Shown here piece after piece: positions 19,030-27,348 of a stretch of DNA of 47,230 bases. Within the stretch, counting starts at the first letter, position 1. Each line of letters opens with the position of its first letter. The DNA is from Helicobacter suis (GTDB taxonomy: Bacteria > Campylobacterota > Campylobacteria > Campylobacterales > Helicobacteraceae), in assembly GCF_902196125.1 (NCBI RefSeq), contig NZ_CABIKG010000014.1:1-47230 (forward strand), read 5' to 3'. A program made the translations under genes and the position numbers. Under the pieces are notes generated by a model. That model was not told the origin of the DNA, did no database searches, and saw only the letters and a program-made list of their open reading frames with translations.

Positions 19030-19150
19030 ATGCGTTGGAGCTTTCAACTCTGTAAAATCCCTACTATAGGGATATAAAGTGAGGACCAAACTTTCCCTAC
19101 GGGCAATATCAGCTTAGGAAGCCAAAATGTCTTTAGCATTTTGGCACTTC
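19030..19150 (+). ncRNA. Candidate remnant of a TnpB-associated omega/reRNA scaffold
   Basis: The 120 bases before the right-end hairpin contain complementary segments: TCCCTA and TAGGGA around 19058-19072, a further TTCCCTACGGG at 19093-19103, and GGAAGCC before the terminal stem. In IS605-family elements this interval becomes the scaffold of the TnpB guide RNA, with the guide read from DNA just past the element end, here the leader of the molybdoenzyme gene. Expression and function are unproven, and no TnpB is encoded in the window. Confidence 0.35.
19121..19145. repeat. Right-end hairpin of the IS605-type remnant
   Basis: GCCAAAATG at 19121-19129 and CATTTTGGC at 19137-19145 form a perfect 9-bp stem with a seven-base loop. 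AAG before and CTT after can extend it across a small bulge, as in the imperfect end hairpins recognised by IS200/IS605 transposases. It could also work as a weak terminator, but no T tract follows. Confidence 0.8.
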
Positions 19151-19172
19151 ACAACCCCTTGAAAGGCTTGCT

Positions 19173-21680
19173 ATGTTAGATCGCCGCAAATTCCTACAAC
19201 TCAGCGCCTCTTTAAGCGCTTTGCCTTTGATTCCCTCTAGCACTTTTGCTAAGGCTACAAGCATTAAGCCCGGGTTAGTGTATAACGGCTCTGTGATTAG
19301 TGCGGCTCACTGGGGGGCACTCAAACTTAGCATTAAAGAGGGTAAAGTGATTAAAAGCCAGCCTTGGGAAAAGGTAACAGCTATGGATAATGCTTTGCAA
19401 CATTATACGGCTGATTTGATCTATGCCTCCCGGGTCAAATACCCTTATGTGCGCCAATCTTATTTAAAAGATCCGGATAATCCTAAACCGCATTTGCGCG
19501 GTAAAGAACCCTTTGTACGCGTGCCCTATGAAGAAGCGATTAAATTAGTGGCTAGAGAGTTGAAAAAAACTAGAGAGAATAAGGGGAATAATGCCATTTT
19601 TGGGGGGAGTTATGGCTGGAAATCAAGCGGGAATATGCACAACGCACGCACTTTACTCCATCGCTTTTTAAATCTTACTGGGGGATTTGTGGGGAGTTTA
19701 GGGGATTATTCTACGGGGGCCTCTCAGGTGATCATGCCCTATGTGGTGGGTTCTATTGAAGTGTATGAACAACAAAGCTCATGGGAAAATATTCTAGCGT
19801 ATTCTAAATGCGTGGTGATCTGGGGAGCTGATCCTCTAAATACTTTGCGCATTGCATGGACGGCTAGCGATCAAAGAGGCCTAGCCTATTTTGAAAAACT
19901 TAAAAAAAGTAAAATTAAAGTAATTTGCATCGATCCAGTGCATACAGATACGGCTCTCTTTTTAGGCGCAGAATGGATCGCCCCGCGCCCTAATAGCGAT
20001 GTAGCACTCATGCTTGGCATGGCTTATCACTTAGTGGCTACTAATAAGCATGATAAAAAATTCCTAGAGACCTACACTACGGGTTTTGAAATTTTCTTAA
20101 AATATTTGCAAGGGCAAAAAGATGGCATTGCTAAAACCCCTGAGTGGGCGAGCTCTATTTGTGGGGTAGAGGCCTCCACCATTAAAAGATTGGCTACTCT
20201 TTTTGCTAGCCAACCAACTATGCTAATGAGTGGCTGGGGAATGCAGCGCGCTGAGCATGGCGAACAACCCCATTGGATGCTTGTAACTCTAGCTTGCATC
20301 TTAGGCCAAATTGGAAGCAAGGGCGGGGGTTTTGGCTTGAGTTATCATTATAGCAATGGGGGCGTGCCTACTTGCAAGGGAGGGGTGATTTCTGGAATGG
20401 ACGCGCTAAGGCCCGGGGTGTGGAAAGAGGGAAAATTTATGGGGCTAGTTTTAGAAAAACAAGATCAAGCAGGGCCGGAGTGGTTAAAGGATAGCAGTAG
20501 TAGTGCAATTCCTGTAGCGCGCATCGCCGATGCTTTGCTTAATCCGGGCAAGTCCTTTAATCATAATGGGCAAAAGTTAATTTATCCGGATATTGATTTT
20601 ATCTACTGGGTGGGGGGTAATCCCATTGTACACCACCAAGATACCAATAAAAATTTATTAGGCTGGCGCAAACCCCGCACGGTGGTAATCCATGAAATCT
20701 ATTGGACACCTACGGCTAAAATGGCAGATATTCTTTTGCCCATCACTTCCCCCTATGAGCGCGATGATATTACCATGAGTGGGGATTATTCTAACATGCA
20801 CATTATCCCTATGAAACAAGCGGTTGCACCCATAGCAGAGAGCAAAGATGATTACCAAGTTTTTTCTGATTTGTGCCGCCACTATGGAGAAGAAGTTTTT
20901 GATCTCTACACACAAAAGGGGCAAAAACCTAAGGATTTTATCCGTGAGTATTACGAAACAGCGCGCAAACAAACTAAAAGTTTTGGGGAGTTATTCACCC
21001 CTATGCCTAGCTTTGAAGAGTTTTGGGCTAAAAACACGCCTATTACATTTAAGCCCACCTCTGAGAGCCAAGAATGGGTGCGTTTTGCAGATTTTATAGA
21101 AGATCCCATTCTTAACGCGCTAGGCACAGATTCCGGGCTCATTGAGATTTATTCTCCACGGGTGGCTAGTTATAAATATCAGAATTGTCAAGGACACCCC
21201 ATGTGGTTTGAGCCTTCTGAGTGGCTGGGCAATGCTACCAAGCAAGCTCCCTTTCATTTAATCTCTAGCCACCCAAAAGATCGCCTGCACTCCCAGCTTT
21301 GCCAAAGTCGTTTGCGTGATAGCTACGCAATACATGGCCGTGAGCCCATTCTTATTAATGATAAAGATGCTAACAAATTAGGGATTAAAAGTGGAGATGT
21401 GGTACGGGTGTTTAACAAACGCGGGGAGGTACTAGCCGGTGCTTTTGTGAGTAATCGCATCGCTAGGGGGGTGGTGCGCTTGTGTGAGGGTTCTTGGTAT
21501 GATCCAGATAGCAAGGGTTTATGTAAATCAGGGAATGCTAATGTACTGACTATGGATAAGCCCACTTCTGCGCTAGCCAATGGTAACTGCGCGCATACAG
21601 CTTTAGTTAATTTAGAAAAGTATAAAAAGCCCCTACCTGCTTTAAGTGCGTTTTATCCGCCTCATATTAAAAAGAAATAA
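19173..21680 (+). CDS. Tat-exported molybdopterin S/N-oxide reductase (TorA/BisC/Cj0264 type)
   Basis: An 835-residue type III DMSO-reductase family enzyme that would reduce TMAO, DMSO or related oxides in the periplasm. The N-terminus has a twin-arginine signal (DRRKFLQLSASL). There is no N-terminal Cys cluster, as in TorA/BisC. Ser180 in GDYSTGAS is the expected Mo ligand; other landmarks are MLMSGWGMQRAEHGEQ, YWVGGNPIVHHQD, and the cofactor-binding C-terminal domain (HLISSHPKDRLHSQL). The upstream monoheme cytochrome is its likely electron donor. An IS605-type remnant lies between them, so it may now depend on its own or an IS-derived promoter. It converges with the TauE/SafE cluster. Confidence 0.92.
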   Translation: MLDRRKFLQLSASLSALPLIPSSTFAKATSIKPGLVYNGSVISAAHWGALKLSIKEGKVIKSQPWEKVTAMDNALQHYTADLIYASRVKYPYVRQSYLKDPDNPKPHLRGKEPFVRVPYEEAIKLVARELKKTRENKGNNAIFGGSYGWKSSGNMHNARTLLHRFLNLTGGFVGSLGDYSTGASQVIMPYVVGSIEVYEQQSSWENILAYSKCVVIWGADPLNTLRIAWTASDQRGLAYFEKLKKSKIKVICIDPVHTDTALFLGAEWIAPRPNSDVALMLGMAYHLVATNKHDKKFLETYTTGFEIFLKYLQGQKDGIAKTPEWASSICGVEASTIKRLATLFASQPTMLMSGWGMQRAEHGEQPHWMLVTLACILGQIGSKGGGFGLSYHYSNGGVPTCKGGVISGMDALRPGVWKEGKFMGLVLEKQDQAGPEWLKDSSSSAIPVARIADALLNPGKSFNHNGQKLIYPDIDFIYWVGGNPIVHHQDTNKNLLGWRKPRTVVIHEIYWTPTAKMADILLPITSPYERDDITMSGDYSNMHIIPMKQAVAPIAESKDDYQVFSDLCRHYGEEVFDLYTQKGQKPKDFIREYYETARKQTKSFGELFTPMPSFEEFWAKNTPITFKPTSESQEWVRFADFIEDPILNALGTDSGLIEIYSPRVASYKYQNCQGHPMWFEPSEWLGNATKQAPFHLISSHPKDRLHSQLCQSRLRDSYAIHGREPILINDKDANKLGIKSGDVVRVFNKRGEVLAGAFVSNRIARGVVRLCEGSWYDPDSKGLCKSGNANVLTMDKPTSALANGNCAHTALVNLEKYKKPLPALSAFYPPHIKKK

Positions 21681-21686
21681 TTACCA

Positions 21687-22445
21687 TTAATGGACAAGAG
21701 CTAACATTAACTTTAAAATTGTAACCCCCGCCACGCATAAAAACACGATACGGATAAATTTAACCTTTTTGGTGAGGACTAGATTAGACCCTATCCACGC
21801 ACCAAGTATTTGCCCTGCACTCATTAAAAGCCCAATAGACCACAACACATGCCCGCCTCCTATGAAGATCACAAGGCTAACAATATTGCTTGTAAAACCC
21901 ATAAGTTTAGCGCGTACCACCGCCTTTTTCATGTTAAGACCTAGGAAAGTTACAAAGGCAAAAATGATAAAAGAGCTCGCTCCTGGTCCAAAAAAGCCAT
22001 CGTAAAACCCTAAAATAAAAATCACAACGGTATAAAAAAGCGCGGGTTTGATTTTAGGTTTTGTATCCTCCTCGCCAACTTTGGGAGCTAATAGAGTGTA
22101 GATAAAAACGCCACACATTAAAATAGGGACGATAATACGCAGGATTTCTGGTGAAAGATATAAGGTAAGTAGTGTGCCTAGAGCAGTGCTAAGTGCTATA
22201 AAAACCACCCCTAAAGCCACCCCTTTAAAATGCAACGCCCCTTTTACAAAGAAATTCAACACGGAAGTCAAATGACCCAACAGCATCTGCAGCTTATAGG
22301 TGGCTAAAATATAGTATTGAGGGATTCCTAAATATACAAGAAAGGGCACTGTAATAAGTCCTCCGCCTCCAGCAATGGCATCTACCCAACCGGCACAAAA
22401 GGCGATGATAAAAGAGAGGGCTAAAACATACCATGGAAAATCCAT
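21687..22445 (-). CDS. TauE/SafE family permease, copy 1
   Basis: An eight-helix-type inner-membrane protein of 252 residues in the TauE/SafE (DUF81) family, whose members export sulfite, sulfoacetate or related anions. Family motifs are AGWVDAIAGGGGLITVP near the start and YDGFFGPGASSF in the middle. The start is the ATG at 22445 with AAGGAGC upstream; a longer frame runs back into the previous gene. It is the last of three tandem paralogues and the most diverged in its second half. The substrate cannot be read from sequence. Confidence 0.9.
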   Translation of the reverse strand: MDFPWYVLALSFIIAFCAGWVDAIAGGGGLITVPFLVYLGIPQYYILATYKLQMLLGHLTSVLNFFVKGALHFKGVALGVVFIALSTALGTLLTLYLSPEILRIIVPILMCGVFIYTLLAPKVGEEDTKPKIKPALFYTVVIFILGFYDGFFGPGASSFIIFAFVTFLGLNMKKAVVRAKLMGFTSNIVSLVIFIGGGHVLWSIGLLMSAGQILGAWIGSNLVLTKKVKFIRIVFLCVAGVTILKLMLALVH

Positions 22446-22465
22446 TGCTTGCTCCTTAAAATAGA

Positions 22466-23224
22466 CTAGTGTAACAAATCCCAGATTAGTTTTAAAATCG
22501 TTGCCCCCACAACACATAAAAACACTTTGCGGATAAATTTAATTTCTTTAGACACCACTAAATTAGAACCCACCCACGCCCCTAACATTTGCCCTAGCCC
22601 CATTAAAAGCCCAATAGACCAGATTACATGCCCTCCTAAGAGAAAAACAAATAAGCTTACAAGATTAGCCGTGAAATTAAGAACTTTTGTGTGTACCACT
22701 GCCTTTTTCATGTTAAGCCCTAAGAGAGCAACCATAGAAAAGGTCAGAAACGAACCTGTACCGGGGCCAAAAAAGCCATCGTAAAACCCTATCCCAAAAC
22801 CAAAGACACTATAAAAAAGAGGGGGTTTAAGTCTAGCATGCCTATCCTCCTGACCTACTTTTGGGGCTAGCAAAGTATAGATAAAGATAGCGCTTAGAAA
22901 AATAGGAATGAGTACGCGTAAAATATCTGCTTTAAGATGCAAAATAGAAATACTCCCAGCGCCTGCCCCAAGACCTATACAAAGTACCCCTAAAGCTAAC
23001 TCTTTAAAAGAGACTAATCCTTTCAAAAAGAAATTAAAGGCGGCCATGAAACTACCAAAACTGCTTTGTAATTTATTGGTGGCTAGAGCCATGTGTGGGG
23101 GGATTGCTAAAGCTAGAAGAGAGGGCACTGTAATAAGCCCTCCGCCTCCAGCAATAGAATCAACAAGGCCTGCACAAAAGGCGATGATAGAAGAGAGGAT
23201 TAAAACATACCATGGAAAATCCAT
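22466..23224 (-). CDS. TauE/SafE family permease, copy 2
   Basis: A 252-residue paralogue of the flanking genes with the same motifs (AGLVDSIAGGGGLITVP and YDGFFGPGTGSF). Its first ten residues match copy 1 (MDFPWYVL), while its C-terminus (TILKLIWDLLH) and most of its body match copy 3. At DNA level the last 40 or so bases are nearly identical to copy 3. Such mosaic similarity points to recent tandem duplication with gene conversion. It lies 20 bases from each neighbour, so all three are one operon. Confidence 0.9.
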   Translation of the reverse strand: MDFPWYVLILSSIIAFCAGLVDSIAGGGGLITVPSLLALAIPPHMALATNKLQSSFGSFMAAFNFFLKGLVSFKELALGVLCIGLGAGAGSISILHLKADILRVLIPIFLSAIFIYTLLAPKVGQEDRHARLKPPLFYSVFGFGIGFYDGFFGPGTGSFLTFSMVALLGLNMKKAVVHTKVLNFTANLVSLFVFLLGGHVIWSIGLLMGLGQMLGAWVGSNLVVSKEIKFIRKVFLCVVGATILKLIWDLLH

Positions 23225-23245
23225 TGATTCACTCCTTGAAGTGAA

Positions 23246-24001
23246 TTAGTGTAACAAATCCCAGATTAGTTTTAAAATCGTCGCCCCTACAGTATATAAA
23301 AATATTTTACGGATAAATTCTATCTCTAATTTGCGCACCACTAAATTAGAGCCCACCCATGCCCCTAACATTTGCCCTAGACCCATTAAAAGCCCAATAG
23401 ACCAGATTACATGCCCAGCGATTAAAAAAACAGACAAACTCATCAAATTAGCTGCAGAATTAAGTACCTTGGTGTGCACAATTGCCTTTTTCATGTTAAG
23501 CCCTAAAAGCGTAACTATAGAAAAAATAAGAAAAGAGCCCGTGCCTGGACCAAAAAAGCCATCATAAAACCCTAGCCCAAAACCAAAGACACTATAAAAA
23601 AGAGGGGGTTTAATTCTAGCATGCCTATCCTCCTCGCCTATCTTAGGAACTAGTAAGCTGTAGAAAAAAATAAAGACAAGGAGAATAAGGATGAGTACGC
23701 GTAAAACATCTGCCTTAAGATGTAAAATAAGAATAGTCCCACAGCCTGCCCCTATACCTATGCAAAGCATCCCTAAAGCCAGCTCTTTAAAAGAGACTAA
23801 CCCCTTCAAAAAGAAATTAAAAGTGGCCGCAAAAATGCCAAAACTACTTTGTATTTTATCGGTGGCTAGAACCGCATGCGGGGGAATTCCTAGAGCCAGA
23901 AGAGAGGGCACCGCAATAAGCCCTCCGCCTCCAGCGATAACATCAATGAAGCCTGCACAAAGACCTATCACAAAGAAAAGGGGGAAAATATACCACTCCA
24001 T
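23246..24001 (-). CDS. TauE/SafE family permease, copy 3 (first in operon)
   Basis: A 251-residue TauE/SafE permease with AGFIDVIAGGGGLIAVP and YDGFFGPGTGSF. I choose the ATG at 24001 (MEWYIFP), preceded by GGAG; the open frame extends 13 codons further up without a better site. Strongly hydrophobic throughout. It is the promoter-proximal gene of the triplet, and the roughly 250 AT-rich bases upstream to the Hof gene should hold the promoter. Role presumed to be anion (sulfite-like) export, by family only. Confidence 0.9.
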   Translation of the reverse strand: MEWYIFPLFFVIGLCAGFIDVIAGGGGLIAVPSLLALGIPPHAVLATDKIQSSFGIFAATFNFFLKGLVSFKELALGMLCIGIGAGCGTILILHLKADVLRVLILILLVFIFFYSLLVPKIGEEDRHARIKPPLFYSVFGFGLGFYDGFFGPGTGSFLIFSIVTLLGLNMKKAIVHTKVLNSAANLMSLSVFLIAGHVIWSIGLLMGLGQMLGAWVGSNLVVRKLEIEFIRKIFLYTVGATILKLIWDLLH

Positions 24002-24253
24002 TACACACTCCAGACATTTAGGCTCAGTCTTAATAGACAATCATACACTTTAAAATGACTAGTGTTAGGAAATATACCAAAGATTTAAGTTAATTGATAA
24101 TTTCTATTAAAAGCTTTTTTATACGGGGGGAGGTTTAAATCCTACACTAACTTATAGATTATTTTTTATGATATTTTTTGATCTCAAGGTATTTACATTG
24201 CGCTTTATACCTTAAGAAGTAAGCCCTCTTAGAGGGGCAAACAGGTTAAAAGT

Positions 24254-25717
24254 TTAAAAGGAAACAATCAGGTTATTATAAAAGGCACTTCTATCTTGAT
24301 AACCCCCGCCACAATAGGTTACAGTAGGGTTACAAAACTTGCTAAGCCCGGCCTGATAGCCCTTGTTAGTGTGGACACCATAATAGGTTAGATCAATAGC
24401 CGCGCGAATGTACTGGTTAAAAACATATTCTAAAGTGAGCATGTAGCGCCCTTCATAAGAAACTGGTGCGCTTGTCCACTGCCATTGCATTTTCCATGTA
24501 AATTTTTTCTTAAAATGCGTGCCACCATAGGCAAGATAACCCGTTACTGAGTCGCCTTTAATAGCACTACCCCAGCCACCAGCATACATGCTATTGCCTC
24601 CCATTAACACCCCAGCCGGGTTACCCATGTTGCCCACATAAGCATTAGCATTCCCAAAGTTTTTATAAAAAGTACCAACTAGATAAAAGTTATTGTACTC
24701 AAAGCGCTGGCTAAGAATTAAGCTTTGGCCATGCGCGCTAACGGGTCTATCGTATTTATAAATGGGTGCGCCGCTGCTATTAACCACCATCCAAGGCTCA
24801 TAGAGTGGAAAAAAGGCAATGAGTTTACTTTGGGAACGAAAACCTTTACCTGAAAAGTTTGGATCGCTATCCCATATTACACTAAAGCCCGGTGCGTTAA
24901 ACATTTTGGGCGAAAAATAGTAGAAAAACTCGGTTAAAAGCTTATGTTTGTTATAGATTAAGCGGAGTGCATGCGTACCATAAGAAAGTTGATAACCATG
25001 GTGAGTCCAGCCACCTTGTGCGTTTTTGCTCCAGTTGCCACTATAAGAAGTGCGGGGTGCATACCAGTTAATCAAAAACCCACCACCTGCAATAGCCCGT
25101 CCAAAGGAGCTAAACCAGATAAGGCGGGTGTGTTTGTATTCTCCAAAAACTTCAAAACCCTGAGTTTTTCCGCTCCTATAGGGCATAGTAGAGGTGTAGC
25201 GCCCTCCTTTAATCCCAAAGAAATCTTTATATTTATACTCAATGAAAGCATCGCTAAAGATATAGGTTTTGGCTAGGCTGCGCTCCTTGCCATTTGCCGT
25301 TACAATATCATCATCTGAAAGAATGTTAGAAGCCCCGCCTAAATACCCGTCATAAAACCCGTAGTAATCATAAATCTTACTCCCTCCATGCAACTTACGG
25401 GTACTATCAAAAAAGACCCCACCTGCCATGCCCCCAATCCCAACTTTTAAGCTGTGGCTGTTTAATTTTTTAGGCAATAGATTAAAATCTACATTTAAAA
25501 AGCCTGAAACTGTGCCATATTGTTGCATGGGATAAATCCCTTTGTTGCGATTCATAGGCGCTTGATTAAAGCCAACTTGAGAAGTTTGTACGGCCTTAGC
25601 CCCGATCTTATAATCAAACGCTTTAAGAGAGGGGGCAAAAAAGTAGAAACTTCCTAGAAAGATGAAAGCTAGAAGAACAAATCTAGTCGCTACACTTGAG
25701 AAAGGAGAATTTTGCAT
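24254..25717 (-). CDS. Hof-family outer membrane protein
   Basis: A 487-residue outer membrane beta-barrel protein of the Helicobacter Hof family. The signal peptide is hydrophobic from about residue 12 to 34 (cut near SLKAFDYK). The mature part has alternating aromatic strands, GGRY, TQGFEVFGEYKHTRLIWFS, NWYAPRTSY, and a C-terminal Phe (IVSF), the outer-membrane assembly signal. The ATG at 25717 follows AAAGGA; an in-frame TTG lies one codon earlier. Hof proteins have roles in colonisation and possibly as porins; which member this is I cannot say. A Cys pair near the end (FCNPTVTYC) is probably disulfide-bonded. Confidence 0.9.
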   Translation of the reverse strand: MQNSPFSSVATRFVLLAFIFLGSFYFFAPSLKAFDYKIGAKAVQTSQVGFNQAPMNRNKGIYPMQQYGTVSGFLNVDFNLLPKKLNSHSLKVGIGGMAGGVFFDSTRKLHGGSKIYDYYGFYDGYLGGASNILSDDDIVTANGKERSLAKTYIFSDAFIEYKYKDFFGIKGGRYTSTMPYRSGKTQGFEVFGEYKHTRLIWFSSFGRAIAGGGFLINWYAPRTSYSGNWSKNAQGGWTHHGYQLSYGTHALRLIYNKHKLLTEFFYYFSPKMFNAPGFSVIWDSDPNFSGKGFRSQSKLIAFFPLYEPWMVVNSSGAPIYKYDRPVSAHGQSLILSQRFEYNNFYLVGTFYKNFGNANAYVGNMGNPAGVLMGGNSMYAGGWGSAIKGDSVTGYLAYGGTHFKKKFTWKMQWQWTSAPVSYEGRYMLTLEYVFNQYIRAAIDLTYYGVHTNKGYQAGLSKFCNPTVTYCGGGYQDRSAFYNNLIVSF

Positions 25718-26049
25718 CAAATTCCTTTAGGCTTAAGGTCCTGCACCGGAGTTAGTGGTGTTTTCTAAAAATCCGGTTGTATAAAGGATAAAATAAGTTA
25801 AGTGGGTTTTTGGATTAAAGTTTTTGTGTGTAGCGTATCGCGTATGTTTATCATCAAAATACAACATGCCGTAATACTAACTAACAAAACTTAAGGGAAA
25901 CTAAAATATAATTAAAACCTCAACTAATATAAAAAATACAAATACTCTTTTAGTGGTGTGCTTTGTAAGATATAAAATAATAATATTTTTAAAATTTAAA
26001 CAAGTTTTTTAATACTATGTTTTTTTAAAATAAGAAACCGTTATCCCAC
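25718..26049. other. AT-rich intergenic region
   Basis: About 330 bases between the Hof gene and the MBL hydrolase gene, both read to the left. It is very AT-rich, particularly 25900-26040, and I see no coding frame of note. It should contain the Hof promoter (a TATACA-like box about 60 bases before the start is one candidate) and the 3' end of the hydrolase transcript. No clear terminator hairpin was found. Confidence 0.5.
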
Positions 26050-26886
26050 TTATAATTCAATTACATGGGGAGTGATCTCTAAATCATGTGTAGCAAGAGA
26101 CTCAATACATTGAGGCGACATAGACTCTTCTCTAATCCATTCTAGGGATTTGCGTTGTTGGGCTTTATTTAGAGCAATGCCACTTGTAATCATTTCTTTC
26201 CAAGACTTAGTAGCATACCCTCCATCGGCAAAAAGAAGCACAAAATTACCTTGATCGTTTTTGATTTTCACAGCACATAAACCATCACAGTGCCCCGGGA
26301 TATTAATCATAGTAACAGAGCCATCGTTAAATAGATCAAATGATTTTTGAACGGGTCCTTCTGTCCCATTCCATGAAAAAGTTTTAAGATTGACACCTTC
26401 CCACCACTTCTTTTGATACCTTACAAAACCGTTTTTCTTAGCACACACAATTTCCTCAGGCGCACATAATATATTTTTGGCTTGTGCAACAGCGCGTAAT
26501 CCATTGGCATGATCACAATCAAGATGGGTTAAAAGTACATAATCTAAATCAGCAAGGTTAATCCCCATGGATTCTAATTGTTCATTAATAGCCTTTCCTT
26601 CCGGAACATACCCTTGATTTGCATAATAAAGAATCCACGATCCCAAACTTTTAATCTGGGCTTTTTTATCGTATTTGCCCTCTGGGGACATATCTCTATG
26701 CCAACCGGTATCTACTAACACCTTTCCTTTAGGGTGTTCTATTAAATAGCAGCTAACAGGTAGCCATATCCAATCTTTTTTTGGAGTTGTTAACCCGGAG
26801 GCTTTAAGCAAGCTACAATTATCCCCACCAAAGGGTAAATAAGGGGATACACGGACTTGACCGGTATGTAGTACATGGATTTTCAT
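26050..26886 (-). CDS. Metallo-beta-lactamase fold hydrolase, AHL-lactonase-like
   Basis: A 278-residue cytoplasmic MBL-fold enzyme. The metal motif is THLDCDHANG (HxDxDH, residues 121-126), with further candidate ligands in PGHCDG and LFADGG. The layout, starting with a hydrophobic LVDTGWH strand before the motif, resembles the N-acyl-homoserine lactonase group (AhlD/AttM type). Related proteins cleave other lactones or esters, so the substrate is open; the Asp in place of the second His of HxHxDH is notable. The ATG has GGAGC upstream. It lies about 90 bases downstream of the DUF779 gene and may belong to the same transcript. Confidence 0.8.
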   Translation of the reverse strand: MKIHVLHTGQVRVSPYLPFGGDNCSLLKASGLTTPKKDWIWLPVSCYLIEHPKGKVLVDTGWHRDMSPEGKYDKKAQIKSLGSWILYYANQGYVPEGKAINEQLESMGINLADLDYVLLTHLDCDHANGLRAVAQAKNILCAPEEIVCAKKNGFVRYQKKWWEGVNLKTFSWNGTEGPVQKSFDLFNDGSVTMINIPGHCDGLCAVKIKNDQGNFVLLFADGGYATKSWKEMITSGIALNKAQQRKSLEWIREESMSPQCIESLATHDLEITPHVIEL

Positions 26887-26979
26887 TACTTTGCTCCATA
26901 TTTTTATTTCCCTTGTTTATCTTATCCATTCTTAGCGTACTCTTAAGCGTGTTGGTTATTCCCCGAGTAAAAAATAGTT

Positions 26980-27348
26980 TTAAGTTACCTCTTGTTCTAT
27001 TCTCTTAAGTTCCTCAGAAGTGAATAAACGGCTCTTGATCTCAAAACTCTTGCCCATGCCATATTCTAAGGAATATTCACTTGAATCAATGGGTTTAACA
27101 CTTAAAATAAGCTGGGTGTGTTTTTGGTATGCATATTGGTTCTTGTGCATGTAAAACTCCACCCCTCCCACAGAGCCTAAACAAATATCATTATCGCCTA
27201 GCTTAAAATCGGCCCGATTGTAGACATAAACAACGCTCCCATCACAACAACCACAAGACTGGTAAAAAATAAAGTCTGGATACAAGGCCTTGAGTTCTTG
27301 AATCAAGGCTTTAGCCTCCTGTGTTAAAATAACCTTTGGTACACCCAT
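26980..27348 (-). CDS. DUF779 protein linked to aldehyde dehydrogenase
   Basis: A 122-residue protein of the DUF779 family, recognisable by YQSCGCCDGS in its first third. DUF779 genes are commonly found beside acetaldehyde dehydrogenase genes in many bacteria, as here. The Cys-rich motif suggests a metal or redox role, but the function is not established. Its ATG overlaps the TAA of the aldehyde dehydrogenase gene (TAATG), giving translational coupling. Confidence 0.85.
   Translation of the reverse strand: MGVPKVILTQEAKALIQELKALYPDFIFYQSCGCCDGSVVYVYNRADFKLGDNDICLGSVGGVEFYMHKNQYAYQKHTQLILSVKPIDSSEYSLEYGMGKSFEIKSRLFTSEELKRIEQEVT

Larger units (their letters stand above)
18959..19153 (+). mobile_element. 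IS200/IS605-type remnant: degenerate tnpB 3' end plus right end
   Basis: Between the cytochrome and reductase genes, one forward frame reads STAGSAGSYAFRDM and ICETCRE, resembling the extreme C-terminus of TnpB proteins (STxGTxGxxAxGDM). It reaches a stop after about 35 codons, and no tnpB body or tnpA is present. Beyond it comes a segment ending in GGAAGCC, a perfect hairpin and CACTTCAC. This is the architecture of IS200/IS605-family right ends, where the tnpB 3' end and the end of the element also encode the guide (omega) RNA scaffold. The match is to remembered family structure, not to a search. Confidence 0.65.

Noticed and set aside
20072-21580. Antisense frames within the molybdoenzyme gene (20072-20320, 20658-20972, 21323-21580)
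   Set aside because: They lie inside a large, well-identified coding region and show no independent coding signal.
21769-23567. Plus-strand frames in the TauE/SafE cluster at 21769-22005, 22527-22784 and 23331-23567 that resemble one another
   Set aside because: They are antisense shadows of the three paralogous permeases. Their similarity follows from the duplicated genes on the other strand, and they have no ribosome sites or sensible composition.
24216-24243. Short inverted repeat CCCTC / GAGGG downstream of the Hof gene as a terminator
   Set aside because: The stem is only about five pairs with a three-base loop and no T tract in the transcribed direction; too weak to call.
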